NCBI GenBank assembly: GCA_051453625.1
Contig: JBOZIK010000001.1
Coordinates: 259,373,077-259,425,438 of the forward strand
Reading direction: 5' to 3'
Length of the DNA: 52,362 bases
Origin: Welwitschia mirabilis
Taxonomy: Eukaryota; Gnetophyta; Gnetopsida; Welwitschiales
The position numbers and the translations under genes were made by a program. This document shows, piece by piece, positions 22,804 through 34,127 of this stretch (positions are counted from its first letter, which is position 1; every line of letters begins with the position of its first letter). The notes under the pieces were generated by a model. It was not told the origin of the DNA, ran no database searches, and saw only the letters and a list, made by a program, of their open reading frames with translations.

Positions 22804-23740
22804 NNNNNNNNNNNNNNNNNNNNNNNNNNNNNNNNNNNNNNNNNNNNNNNNNNNNNNNNNNNNNNNNNNNNNNNNNNNNNNNNNNNNNNNNNNNNNNNNN
22901 NNNNNNNNNNNNNNNNNNNNNNNNNNNNNNNNNNNNNNNNNNNNNNNNNNNNNNNNNNNNNNNNNNNNNNNNNNNNNNNNNNNNNNNNNNNNNNNNNNNN
23001 NNNNNNNNNNNNNNNNNNNNNNNNNNNNNNNNNNNNNNNNNNNNNNNNNNNNNNNNNNNNNNNNNNNNNNNNNNNNNNNNNNNNNNNNNNNNNNNNNNNN
23101 NNNNNNNNNNNNNNNNNNNNNNNNNNNNNNNNNNNNNNNNNNNNNNNNNNNNNNNNNNNNNNNNNNNNNNNNNNNNNNNNNNNNNNNNNNNNNNNNNNNN
23201 NNNNNNNNNNNNNNNNNNNNNNNNNNNNNNNNNNNNNNNNNNNNNNNNNNNNNNNNNNNNNNNNNNNNNNNNNNNNNNNNNNNNNNNNNNNNNNNNNNNN
23301 NNNNNNNNNNNNNNNNNNNNNNNNNNNNNNNNNNNNNNNNNNNNNNNNNNNNNNNNNNNNNNNNNNNNNNNNNNNNNNNNNNNNNNNNNNNNNNNNNNNN
23401 NNNNNNNNNNNNNNNNNNNNNNNNNNNNNNNNNNNNNNNNNNNNNNNNNNNNNNNNNNNNNNNNNNNNNNNNNNNNNNNNNNNNNNNNNNNNNNNNNNNN
23501 NNNNNNNNNNNNNNNNNNNNNNNNNNNNNNNNNNNNNNNNNNNNNNNNNNNNNNNNNNNNNNNNNNNNNNNNNNNNNNNNNNNNNNNNNNNNNNNNNNNN
23601 NNNNNNNNNNNNNNNNNNNNNNNNNNNNNNNNNNNNNNNNNNNNNNNNNNNNNNNNNNNNNNNNNNNNNNNNNNNNNNNNNNNNNNNNNNNNNNNNCTCC
23701 CCCTCCCCCTTACCCCTCCCCCCTCTCTCTCTCTTCCCTC
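22755..23740. repeat. (TC)n and C-rich low-complexity tract with assembly gap
   Basis: A TC tract of about 48 bases precedes a gap of 893 N (22804-23696). After it come CCCCCT runs and a short CTCTCT stretch. It is a polypyrimidine microsatellite on the plus strand. Confidence 0.95.
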
Positions 23741-23754
23741 CTCTCCCTCCTTAA

Positions 23755-23885
23755 TCTATTGGTCTTTCCCTTGTATTATGAAGTTCATATCCATTAACTA
23801 ATGGGAATTATCTCTTACCCTCTTTCCTTGACCTATTGATATTTCCCTTGTATTATGAAGTTCATATCCATTAACTAATGGGAAT
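23755..23885. repeat. Two-copy tandem duplication, 78-bp period
   Basis: The segment beginning CTATTGGTCTTTCCCTTG and ending ACTAATGGGAAT (23755-23807) recurs at 23833-23885 with very few changes. It borders the pyrimidine-rich tract. Confidence 0.85.
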
Positions 23886-26800
23886 GCTTCTTTTATTTCT
23901 TCTTATTTATTCTATTTTCTTTCTCTTATGATTTCTCAGATGATGTAAAATCATTTTATCTATTGTCCATCTCATTCCTATAACTCATATTTTAAATGGT
24001 AATATTAATTTTCTTATCTATCCCTAGACCCTTAACTTTTCTTACTTCAATGCTTGTTTTATCTTTTAAAACTTCAAATATGTTTTGACTATTTATGGAC
24101 GTTGGCTTAACATTTTTTTTTTAACAATTTGTTCCTTTCTCTACTTAATTCAACATACCTTTTTACATGTTCTTACTTTTCATAGAGGCCACATGTAAAC
24201 CTTCATCTCTACTCTTATTCACTTTATCCCTTCTTATTTCTATTTATAAAATTGCTTTATGTGTCCCTTGATTAACATTGATATATTTTTATACTTAACT
24301 AATAGTGTTTTGTAATTCCATTTTTACTAAAATTAAATCTATATTATCTCTCTTTGTTTTTAAATATTGTTCAAATATAGAATCTTTCTAGTACAAACTA
24401 GGATTGTAATGGTTTGATCTGTTCTAATTAGTGGGCGAAAATATTGATCTACTTTTTTAAGGTGTGACCCTTTCTAAAACTCAATTGGAAAGTTTATAAT
24501 TCTAATCCAAACTAAAACATTATATATAATTATTGATTATATTAATCCTCACATTTTCATGGGTTTAGGGATAAGCCTCTTATCGAAAAAATGTAGGGAC
24601 CTTTAACTATTATCTTGTTTCTATCTATCTTAGACTAAAAATGGAATAGCAATAAATCCTTTGATAAAAATATGACTTAAATCAGTTCTATTTTCTTCCA
24701 TTTAAAAGACATTCATGCATAAATAAGGTTTAGTTAAGGATGAAACCTTACTAAAATGAAATACTAAAGAAAAAGCAAAATCTAAGTTCTATTTTGGTAT
24801 ACACCTAATCTAGCATAAATAAAATCAGTGTGTTTCAATGCATTGTCTAAGATGACTTTCCATGCTATTTGTGTAGTAACTAGTTAAAGTCACTTGGCCC
24901 GGCTCCTCTAAACTTATCACATTACTTCTTCTATTAAGATTGAAGACTATGCCTAGTTTGTTAAATGCCATAAAATAAACTGCAACAAGACCTCCTTAGT
25001 TAGTTCTCTCACTATAAAGAGGTGCTTTTTATGTTCAAAAAACATAGATCTTATATTGCTAAAACTTGCTCTCGAAAACTCCCCCTAAAATAATCTATAT
25101 TATGACACCTCCTTAACAAATGAAATTTAAAGAAATCAAGAAGGAGAAATTTCAAAGATGGTATTAGAAAAAGCAAAATTCATATTCATTAAAGATTTCA
25201 TATCTGAAATGTTTAATTAATTTTATCTATCTTTTGTTATCAATCATTTAGAAAGTAAAATATTTTGGAAAGACTTATATTAAAACATTTTGATATTTTC
25301 TAATCTTATTTTGATTATAATTTCAATGTTAATTACTATGAATATGAAAAAAAGAGTAGGAATTTTTGGTTTTCGTAAAGAAGAAAATTTTTAAAATAGG
25401 TATAAATAATTGTAAATTAATAAAGCTTCTAATGAAAAATTCTATGTATATTTAAAGTAGTGGAAAATTTAGTTTGAATTTAATTATTAAAAATTTGAAT
25501 TAAATTCATTATTAATGTTCCTTGGCTTTTAGCTTTTTTGAACTTTTAAATTTAAAGAATGAGTTGTACTAGTTCATATTGTTAGTTAATTATCTTTTAA
25601 ACTTATACCAATTAAAACAAGTATTGATTTTTCAAACGGATGAATGATTGATTTCAATTTTCTGAATTTAAAGGGAAAAATTTCAAGAATAATGAAAGAT
25701 TAAAGCTAAGGGCTATAATCAATTCTACTTATAATAAAAGTTAATTAATTTAAGGGAATACATAAATCCTAGTATGGCTCTTATGTTAAACTAGAAAAGT
25801 AAAAGAATAAATTTAATTCATCAAATCTAGTAGTTTCAAAAAGAAATTAAAAATATGGCTTAACATATAGTTTACATAATAAAGAAAAAAATATCTAGGA
25901 GTTTTATCTTTTACAAAAATAAGAAGTATCACTAGTTTTAAATAGAAAAAAAGGCAACAAAAAGTTTAGGTTTTTTTGATAAGAATGTCATAAAAGAAAA
26001 AACTCTAGTATACTTCCTCATTTTAGAGATGAAGAAAATTAACATTCTTATAATATTATTAATATAGGAAAATTAATTATATAATATTATAATTTATTAA
26101 TGAAAACCAAACAAATAACTATGCACAACATTGGTAAGAGTTTTCTCATATAAATAAACATTTATGATATGTTAAATTATAGTTTTTTGAAAAATGGCCT
26201 TTTTTGCCAAGACAATGGCTAGATAGAGTATATAAAGGATTAAAATAAATACAAATACATGAAAAATAAGTTATAGAAGAGATCCAAAGTAAAAAAAAAT
26301 CATGCCCACATCACTAGAGAGTTGGGAAAATAACAAGTGAATTTCCTTAAGTGAAGATTCCTTATAAGAAATTTCTAAGCAAATCCTCCTATAAAGGTGC
26401 ATAATAAAAAGTAAAGACCCATATAAAACATGAGACAAGATGCAGCAAGGGATAAAACTTAGCAAAAATATAGTATAGAGACAACCACAACATAGTTAAT
26501 TTGCCTTGTAATCCTATTACTATATGTATTAGAGCACTAATAGATATGCCTTAAGGGCATGTTTGAGTAGTCTGAAGCATCAACTTCAAGAATATTCATT
26601 AGGAGATATAGCTGGCTAATGGAGAATTCTATCTCCTAAGCAAGCTATACTAGAGAAATAGAATATGATTAGAGGCTAGGCATTAGCAAATGTTGAGCAT
26701 CAACTTTAGATAGACTATAGGAAACACAGAAAGTGATGTCTTAGGGTAATAATAACAATTCACCTTAGTGATAAGGTTATTAAAGTCAAGCTTAGGATAT

Positions 26801-28362
26801 AGATCCTATGCTAATAGGATATACATGTCCAAGTTAACCTAGTAAAGGAAGAAATCCAAGGAGATAAGCCAAGGGAAAGGGTCTAAGCTAGAGAAGGAAA
26901 GGAATCAAGGAATGGTGAGTGAGGGAGAATTTGAATTATGATTAGAATGGATAGAAAGAAATGTATGAGGAGGGGAAGAGGAAAGAAAACATCATCTTAA
27001 GGATTCAACATAGGTTAGTATCCTAAAGATAGCCTAGGAATATTTGAAGTAATATGTGTATTCAAAGAAAAAAGGAATCTCATAGAGGACACTATATAAA
27101 CATTAGGGATTAAGGCTGGCAATTGAAAAGTAGGGAAGATAGGCTATGATGGGGAGATGTAGGGGGAAGTAACTAGGAAGAGTGGGTTAGAAGCATCTAC
27201 CCTAGGCTATTCTAGGGAAAATAAGTGGACTTGGGTCCTTCTTTCTTCTACTTTCTAGCTATAATACATTTAGACCACCTCTAGGCTAATTTACTCTTAA
27301 ACTGTTTCTACTTTTTCTTCCTTTAACTTTTAATTACTTGCTTTAAAAACCCTTTCTTTTAGAAATGAATGAAACTCTATGCTTTCATACTCTCGATTTT
27401 AATGGGATGCCTTCTAATTAAAGGGGATGGTCTATATTTCTTTACCTTTATGGAGTTAGGATCCTCTAGTATTTCAAAGCTAGACTAGATAATTCTTTGA
27501 CAAGAAACTCCACTAACATTTCTATGTGCATAAGGCCTATTTCATCCTTTCTTTCTTACTCGAATGGTATACTACTAGTGTGAGATACTAAGATACCTAA
27601 TAGATTTATGTAAAGGACAATATGTAGATGTCACTATCTTATTATGTTAAGGTATTTATGATGCTCTACTACTAAAAAAGTAAGCATGTTGATCACATGA
27701 TTTCTCTCTTCTAACCTAAGAGCACTTAAGAGGTATAAATGAAACCCATATACATTTACCACTTTAGTGCCTAATGTGAAATAGTACACCAACTTTTACT
27801 ATAACTCCAAGCACTACTCTATAAGCATGAAGCACTTAACTATCCCTTTGTTTTTTTCTAGCCTCTACTCATTTTCGAAGAATGTGTGGAACCAATTCTT
27901 ATAGTATCTATTATGTCTAGTGACTCTCTTTTCTTCTCACATTAATATCATTACCTCCATTACAATTCCTTTATGAGAGTATATTTATGATCTCTAGCTT
28001 AAAATAAATCTCCATCTTATCACCTAGTTACTTAATTTATTCATTTACATGGACAACCTCAGAGCTAAATGCAGTATCTCACCTAATTGCATTCTTAGAG
28101 CTTCGAGTATGCTTATGCATTTAAGAACTACTTAATATGAGGATTATGTTTGAATGTTTTTCCTCACTATTTACAAGCTCTTATTCTTATTTATAACTTT
28201 GTTTAGATTTTTTTTACCTACAATTGTATGAAAAAAGAACTTTTAATGATAAGGTAAACTCTTCTTTGGTTTCTGTATGGCTAAATCTTCTAGAAAACCT
28301 GTAATCATAGTGCAATATCACTCAATTATAATGGTTTAATAATGTCACATGTAAGTCGATCA
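23886..28362. other. Unassigned AT-rich stretch
   Basis: About 4.5 kb between the microsatellite and the LTR element at 28363. Long A and T runs, dense stops in all frames and no frame above 64 codons. I recognised no protein motif, RNA gene or long repeat. It is probably decayed transposon sequence. Confidence 0.5.
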
Positions 28363-28569
28363 TGTTCTAAATTTTTAACAGCCAAGACTTAAGTTCAAAA
28401 TATTTTGATAAATAAGTTAAAGAAAAATGTGAAATTTTATAAGGCAAATATTTTATGTTAATATCTAATAGTCCCATAATTATTATTTTATGACTTGGCT
28501 TTACTCATTTAATTGCTCATTTTAGAAAATGCCAATGAATTATGGACATGAAATTAAAATTGTTTGAAA

Positions 28570-28669
28570 NNNNNNNNNNNNNNNNNNNNNNNNNNNNNNN
28601 NNNNNNNNNNNNNNNNNNNNNNNNNNNNNNNNNNNNNNNNNNNNNNNNNNNNNNNNNNNNNNNNNNNNN
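28570..28669. other. Assembly gap, 100 N
   Basis: The 72 bases before it (28498-28569) are repeated exactly after it (28670-28741). The other LTR copy has this segment only once, so the duplication is an unmerged contig overlap. Confidence 0.95.
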
Positions 28670-28966
28670 GCTTTACTCATTTAATTGCTCATTTTAGAAA
28701 ATGCCAATGAATTATGGACATGAAATTAAAATTGTTTGAAATAGAAGTGTTAGTTATTATTTTAAATATTAAAGAAATTGCTATCATATTTATGGAATAT
28801 TTTTATTGCTGCTAATATCTCATTATTTAATTATGATAAGCATCATTATCATTTATATTTACCTAGTTCCAGGAAAAGGTAATTAAATTCATACCACTTA
28901 ATCACCCTCATTCATGATGTTTTATCTTTATATTCTTGTGACCCTTTACATTCCACCAGACCTTAG

Positions 28967-28977
28967 TTATAAATAGG
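28967..28977 (+). promoter_or_regulatory. TATA box of the 5' LTR
   Basis: TTATAAATAGG followed by ACCCTCCT. The same sequence is at 34561-34570 in the 3' LTR. It is the likely core promoter of the element, reading to the right. Confidence 0.6.
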
Positions 28978-30218
28978 ACCCTCCTTCTCTTTTTCCCTTC
29001 CTCTTTTTTTTGGAGAACTCTTCACTACCAAATCTTGAATCTTGAAAATCCTTAAATCCTTGCAATCTTCATGACATCTTGAGTTTATTCTTAAAATCAG
29101 TATGGATCTATGGTTTACTTTAATCTCTTGTATGGTTCATGTACTTCCATCTATTTATTGTATGTTCTAATTGATTCCTGTATTCTTTTACATGTCTTAA
29201 GTAAATCTTTTTCTTATGTATAAAATATCTTGGCTATGATTCTCTACTATGTTTGAAACTTCACTAAGTGATTAAACCATGCAACTTCAGGGGCTGGGCC
29301 ATCTGAAGAACTCCTATTGGCCATAGGAGTGGCTGTTAGAGTAATCAGGGTGATGACTCATCTAGTTGTTACATGATATGATGTCTTATAGCTTTAGGTG
29401 GTTATCCCACCTAAAGGGTTCCTATTAGCCTTAGGAATAATCCTCTAGACAAATGGCTATTTGACACCCCTTTGACAAGGCATACTATTCATTAAACATT
29501 TTATGTTTTTTTAGGCTTGGATTTTTGTATCTTAATTATTGTATTTTATATGAGGTTTTGATCATTTTATATTCTTGAGAATTCCTTTTTGAGCTTGGAA
29601 ACCCTTTACCTTAAACCTTGTCATGGATCATACTAGGAACTGTGGAGGTACAGTTCTTACACCATGCCTATTATGTAGGAAATGCTTCAAGGAATGACAT
29701 GAAAGAAGTTAAAGCTAGGTATCTTTTATGTGATTCACATGTTTAAAGACATTATGCACTAATGAGCATTGTATTGGAGTTAATTATTTTATTTTTCATT
29801 TAAGAGATAATGTATTTGAGTTTTTATGTCATGTTTTGTAACTCTTAAGGAATGAATCTTGATCATATATAAACAATATCGTCTTATATACAAGCTACTA
29901 GAAAAATATTCCTAATTGTTGGTGAATCAATAAATTGTTACAATAGTTTATTTTGCAAAGGAATTTTCTTAGATATTGGTTTCTTATTAATTAAAAGAAT
30001 CTCTTGTAATTATTATAATTATGAGAATATTTCTTATAATTTTAATTATTATAAATAAGTCATTATTATTCTAGACTACTTTTAAAAGAAGGAAAATTTA
30101 TTACTTCTTAGAGTAAAGGCCATATTAAGTAAAGTAACATTTTTTATTTTTTAAAAGATTGGGTGTTACATTTTCAAGAGTAACATCTTTCGATCTTATA
30201 AAAGTGGGAGTTTACATT

Positions 30219-30230
30219 TGGTATCAGAGC
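30219..30230 (+). other. Perfect Met-tRNA primer-site sequence inside the LTR
   Basis: TGGTATCAGAGC, preceded by TTTACAT, lies 38 bases before the LTR end. The 3' LTR has a decayed copy (TTGTTATTAGAGC near 35793-35804), so this is LTR sequence and not the working primer site of this copy. Confidence 0.8.
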
Positions 30231-30271
30231 TAGAAGAAGTTTTTAGATGTGAAATTTTAGACATTACATTT

Positions 30272-30283
30272 TGGTATTAGAGC
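30272..30283 (+). other. Primer binding site (Met-tRNA type) of the LARD-like element
   Basis: TGGTATTAGAGC starts three bases after the LTR end ACA. It differs from the standard TGGTATCAGAGC by one C to T change. Its position defines this as the functional site and the element as plus strand. Confidence 0.85.
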
Positions 30284-31473
30284 ACTAGTTTATGATTTCA
30301 CTGGGTGTAGTTATTGTGAATGGATTAAACATTCAACATCAAAGCCTAGGTTGTGATTTAACTAGGCATGCTCTTGTGAAAGAGCCTAGTTTACAATTTC
30401 TTTGGAAATAATTGTTATAAATCATGAAATATTTCAACATTAAAGCATAAGCAAAAAGGAGTGAGATATAATTTAGGATATTATCCTTAAGGAGGAAAAA
30501 CATATGTATTAGTTACTTTATTAACTATTATTGTCAAAACTTAATAATATAAGCCTCTAAATGGGGAAGTTTAAAACCTATTATAGGGATCTGATATCAT
30601 GTTAACACTCTTGAAAAAGCAATAATACTCATAGTTCATTAGGATCTGCTAATTTATTTCCTTATACTTTGAAATCCTTATTTCAAGATGAATTAAATCA
30701 TCTATTTCTTACTAGTTAAACCAAATCCTTCTAGAATTTAAGGGTTTTATTTATTAAAAAATTCTTTAATTTGCTAAAATTAGAGTTTCAATCTCATGTG
30801 ATGGATAAAAGGATATTCATCTTCTTATGAGTAAGAATTTGTATTTAGTTGGAGAAGGGTCAATCCATATGCTTTACTTTAGAAATGATTTCTTTATTGT
30901 TTAACATCTTGAGGGTTCTCTTTCACTTATTTGCTAATGAATTTTCATCTTCTTTAGCCTAGATTTAGTAGAAATTTGCATAGACTCATTGGAAGTATCA
31001 TGTTCTATCTTACATATTAATAAAATGAAACATTGAGAAGAAGCTAGGAAGTCTCTTGGGGCTTTTTATTAGGGTTTGTAGATATCATTTAAAGTCATTT
31101 GATCTTTTAAGAGGATTCTTACCTTGTTTTTCTTTTGGCTTTCTCACTTTTATCAATTGTTGTGGTGGTATACATGGTTACCTATGTGTATATTGCCAAG
31201 AGTATGATCTTTCTAAGGTACATAGCGTTAATCCTAGGGTTTGAAAGCATCTCAAGGTTATCTTCCCTGGTATTTTCTTGCCATCATTGTTTACAACATT
31301 ATTGACATTCTAGCATTTGTTATGCTAGTATGGATCTTTAAAATGAATGACTTAGAACTAGAATTAGGACTATGATTCTCTTATTATTATTTGTCTTTTT
31401 ATTTTCTCCTTATTTTTCATAAAAAACCCTATTATTATGAGTTCATGTATTTTGTTGAATTAGCAGATTGAAT

Positions 31474-31740
31474 TTAAATGAATAGTAGTCTTATGTTTAT
31501 AACCTTAAAGAAGGGTAAAAGAATATCTACTGCATTACTAGCTAATGCAAAAACTCTATAGGAAATTATTCATTCTTAGAAATGCTCAAAAGAAATGAGC
31601 ATGAGGTTCTTCTCATGGTGGATGCCATTGATGAGCACACTGTGGGACAATTAAATGAAAGAAGCTAGTTTTAGCCACAAAAAAAAAAAGGGCTGAAGTT
31701 ATAGGAATCAAAGGAAGAGAAAGCATAGAAGATATATGGA
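31474..31740 (+). pseudogene. HSP90 pseudogene fragment
   Basis: HSP90 is an ATP-dependent chaperone. The plus-strand frame reads SYVYNLKEG, stop, KNIYCITS, stop, then after a few codons NYSFLEMLKRNEHEVLLMVD and AIDEHTVGQLNERS, stop (31564-31665). This follows plant HSP90 in its middle to C-terminal part, where the protein has YVTRMKEGQ.DIYYITGES and PFLE.LKKKGYEVLYMVD followed by AIDEYAVGQLKE. After a short deletion it continues as KLVLATKK, compare KKLVSATKEGLKL. Two nonsense changes (glutamine and glutamate codons to TAA), a deletion and a frameshift disable it. About 80 codons of a protein of about 700 residues are represented, with neither end of the gene. It lies inside the LARD-like element on the same strand. 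Confidence 0.88.
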
Positions 31741-32139
31741 TGATGTCAATATACCTAATGAAGCAGAGGAAGTGCTAGGAATTTTATTTTCATAATATTC
31801 CCCTATTTCCTTTTTGGGTTTTATCTTCCATACTCTATTATTCTGTTTACTATTTTTCTTAGCATAATCCTTGACCACTTGCCCTCTTATAGGTAACTCT
31901 TCTATGATTTATAACATTTTCATATAAAATATTCTACTTTTATGATCTAAAGAAGTCTCCCAAATCAAGTCTTCTGTAAGGTTATAGGTCACTTGCATAT
32001 ATACACATACCCTCACTACCACCCTTCTTCTTGTATTTGTAGTATGCTTATCCAACATTTGAGTTCAAACAGCCTAGGTCTCATTGTGAACTATGTAGCA
32101 TACATTACCATTATTTCTATTAGAATTATTTTTCCACCT

Positions 32140-32890
32140 CTTTTGTGAACCAAGTCTAAATGTAAAATGACATCATAAAGGTTGAAGTAGTCCCCTCATA
32201 TTTTCTTCTACAAGAACTCGTTTCTTTGAGATCCACTAAAAGGATATAACAATAGATTCTTTGATGTCACTCAGGTATTACACTCCCTTGCACATTTCTA
32301 TAACCATGTTTGGCCCTCTCATTTTAGGCTCAAAGCACCATATCCATTTGCCATGTCTTTGTCTCATTCTAAATTCTGCATTGAATATTTTCCCTCTAAT
32401 CTTTGGATTATCTATTAAATTGATTTTTTTATGTTAAGTACCTCTATAAGGCCTCTCTTCATAGGCCAAAGCAGAGCTTGTTGTGATTGTTTAGGTATTT
32501 ATTCATAATAATGTAATCTAATTTTTGCATGATGGTTTATTTGAATGATATAATGAGATTAGAGACAATGATCTTTGCACTTTCCATGAAATCCTACTTT
32601 AAATCATTCAAACATATTTCTACATGAAGCTCTCCTACTCCTACAATTAGGTACTCCCTTGATTTCTCAGTCGTGGATACAACCATGGGATCTAGCTTGG
32701 CTAAGCATTTGATCCCTCCAATCAGTTTTGGGAGGTCTGAGGAAGTCTTACATTGGACTATAATGTAGTAAACTGATGAGACCAAAAATTTCATTTCCTT
32801 GATGGGATGAGCATCCACTTCTTATTTATTAGCCAAAGTGGCACTCTTTGTTATGCACTGATTTATGTGCTTAATGCCTCACAAATTTGC
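32140..32890 (-). pseudogene. Elongation factor 2 (EF-2) pseudogene fragment
   Basis: EF-2 is the GTPase that moves the ribosome during translation. On the minus strand: INQCITKSATLANK, stop, VDAHPIKEMKFLVS, VQCKTSSDLPKLIGGIKCLA, KLDPMVVSTTEKS and GVGELHVEICLNDLK (32594-32818), stop, DFMESAKIIVS, then after a diverged part NPKIRGKI, WIWCFEPKMRGPNMVIEMCK, GV, stop, YLSDIKESIV, VEENMRGL and VILHLDLVHKRGG. This matches the middle of plant EF-2 (roughly residues 480 to 720 of about 843) in one colinear run. Several stops and at least one frameshift make it a pseudogene. Neither the start nor the end of the gene is present. It lies in the LARD-like element in antisense to it, tail to tail with the HSP90 fragment about 400 bp away. 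Confidence 0.92.
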
Positions 32891-34127
32891 AGATCAAATA
32901 ATGTTAAGTCCTCCTATTATTTTAATAAATCTAATTATATAGTCTTATTAGCATCTCCCACTTAGAGCCTTAGTCTTCACCTCCTTCATCCTAATGTCTT
33001 TTGTCTATATTTTTTTAAGACCTCACTTTAGTTCCACTTATTTTTAATGTCATCCATCCTTAACCATTCATTAATAAACTTATCATTATGATAAGCTTTA
33101 TTAGTGGAACATAATCATCCCTTCTATGCTTATGATTCTATACAATATCTTTTTAGGGCTAGGGATTTACTATTTTTATAAGGATATACAACTAAGATTA
33201 GTCCCACTTTAAAACAAGCTACCATATACCACTTAAACTAGTACTATGATAATGATCTTATTGGACTACATCTTTATCTGCATTTTTGATATTTTCACAA
33301 AATAAATTTTTTAAATGTGCATTTACTAAAATAGATACTACTATTTTAAGGGAAAACCACAATGTTACTTTAAATAGAGCTTACAAAGTAAGGCAAAATC
33401 ACCCTTTGTAACTCAAATCATAAGTTTCCTTTACTAGTTGTAATGTCAACCATTATAATTTATATAAAGTTACCCTTTTAAAATTTATAGCAATTCTCCT
33501 AATAACATTCCTTACACAAACAAAATAAATTGATATAACAAGTTGTTCCACTCTTACATTTTAATAATCTAGTTTTCATGTGATCTTACATGATGGCCTT
33601 TGCTAAGCAAACAATTGTGGTTAAGTTGATGAATTTACTAGACATAATTATTTTTAAGCTTGCAAGCTCACTAGGTATAACTATTTTTAGGTTTACAAAT
33701 TTACTTTGATTAACTATTTAACATGATTTTATGATATGTGTAGTTTGATTTCCATAGGAATAGTATGGCTCCAGGAAGGACAATGAACCAACCAAACTGA
33801 AGTTCTAATACTAGTTAACAACTTCGTGGATGAAGTTCATCAGGAAGTAGCAATAGGAAAGATGGGAACTCCATTAAGAAAAGGATAATACAAGTTAATA
33901 GAATAAATCCTAAAACTTTCAAATGTATTAACAACATGAAAAATGTATAAACATGATTGATTTGTATGTAAAATTCATTATAGATATTTAATTTTACTAC
34001 CCAATAACTTGTAAACCAAAGTAACTTGATTATGGGAATAAGTAGAAATAGGGTAATTTGAAGAGGTAAAATATTTTGCTAATTTCTAGTTTTGAGGATG
34101 AAACCTATTAAGGGATGAAGAAATATC

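Larger units (their letters stand above)
28363..30268 (+). repeat. 5' LTR of the gene-carrying LTR element
   Basis: Starts TGTTCTAAATTTTTAAC and ends GACATTACA. It aligns end to end with 34128-35847. After removing a 100-N gap and a 72-bp duplicated flank, it is about 1.73 kb, nearly the length of the other LTR (1.72 kb). A TATA box, TTATAAATAGG (28967-28977), is conserved. About 40 bases before its end is a perfect Met-tRNA primer site sequence that is also part of the other LTR; see the findings. No target site duplication is visible (outer flanks GATCA and AAGTT). Confidence 0.88.
30269..34127 (+). mobile_element. Internal region of a non-autonomous LTR retrotransposon carrying host gene fragments
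   Basis: Only 3.86 kb separates the LTRs. A primer binding site is at the left end. At the right end (34087-34120) TTTTGAGGATGAAACC, then AAGGGATGAAGAA, resembles the end of pol plus polypurine tract of Del/Tekay gypsy elements. A short run from ATG at 33765 (MAPGRTMNQPN) could be a Gag start. I find no protease, RT, RNase H or integrase motif. Instead there are an HSP90 fragment and an EF-2 fragment. This fits the class called LARD, large retrotransposon derivatives that move with enzymes made by others. The remaining parts (30290-31470 and 32900-33760) show nothing I recognise. Confidence 0.75.

Noticed and set aside
21544-23754. Frames rich in SLSLSL or ERERER
   Set aside because: Translation of TC microsatellites and N gaps; no protein.
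31056-31244. 62-codon plus-strand frame inside the LARD-like element
   Set aside because: Considered as a third captured gene piece or a Gag, but I recognise no motif, so I left it unassigned.
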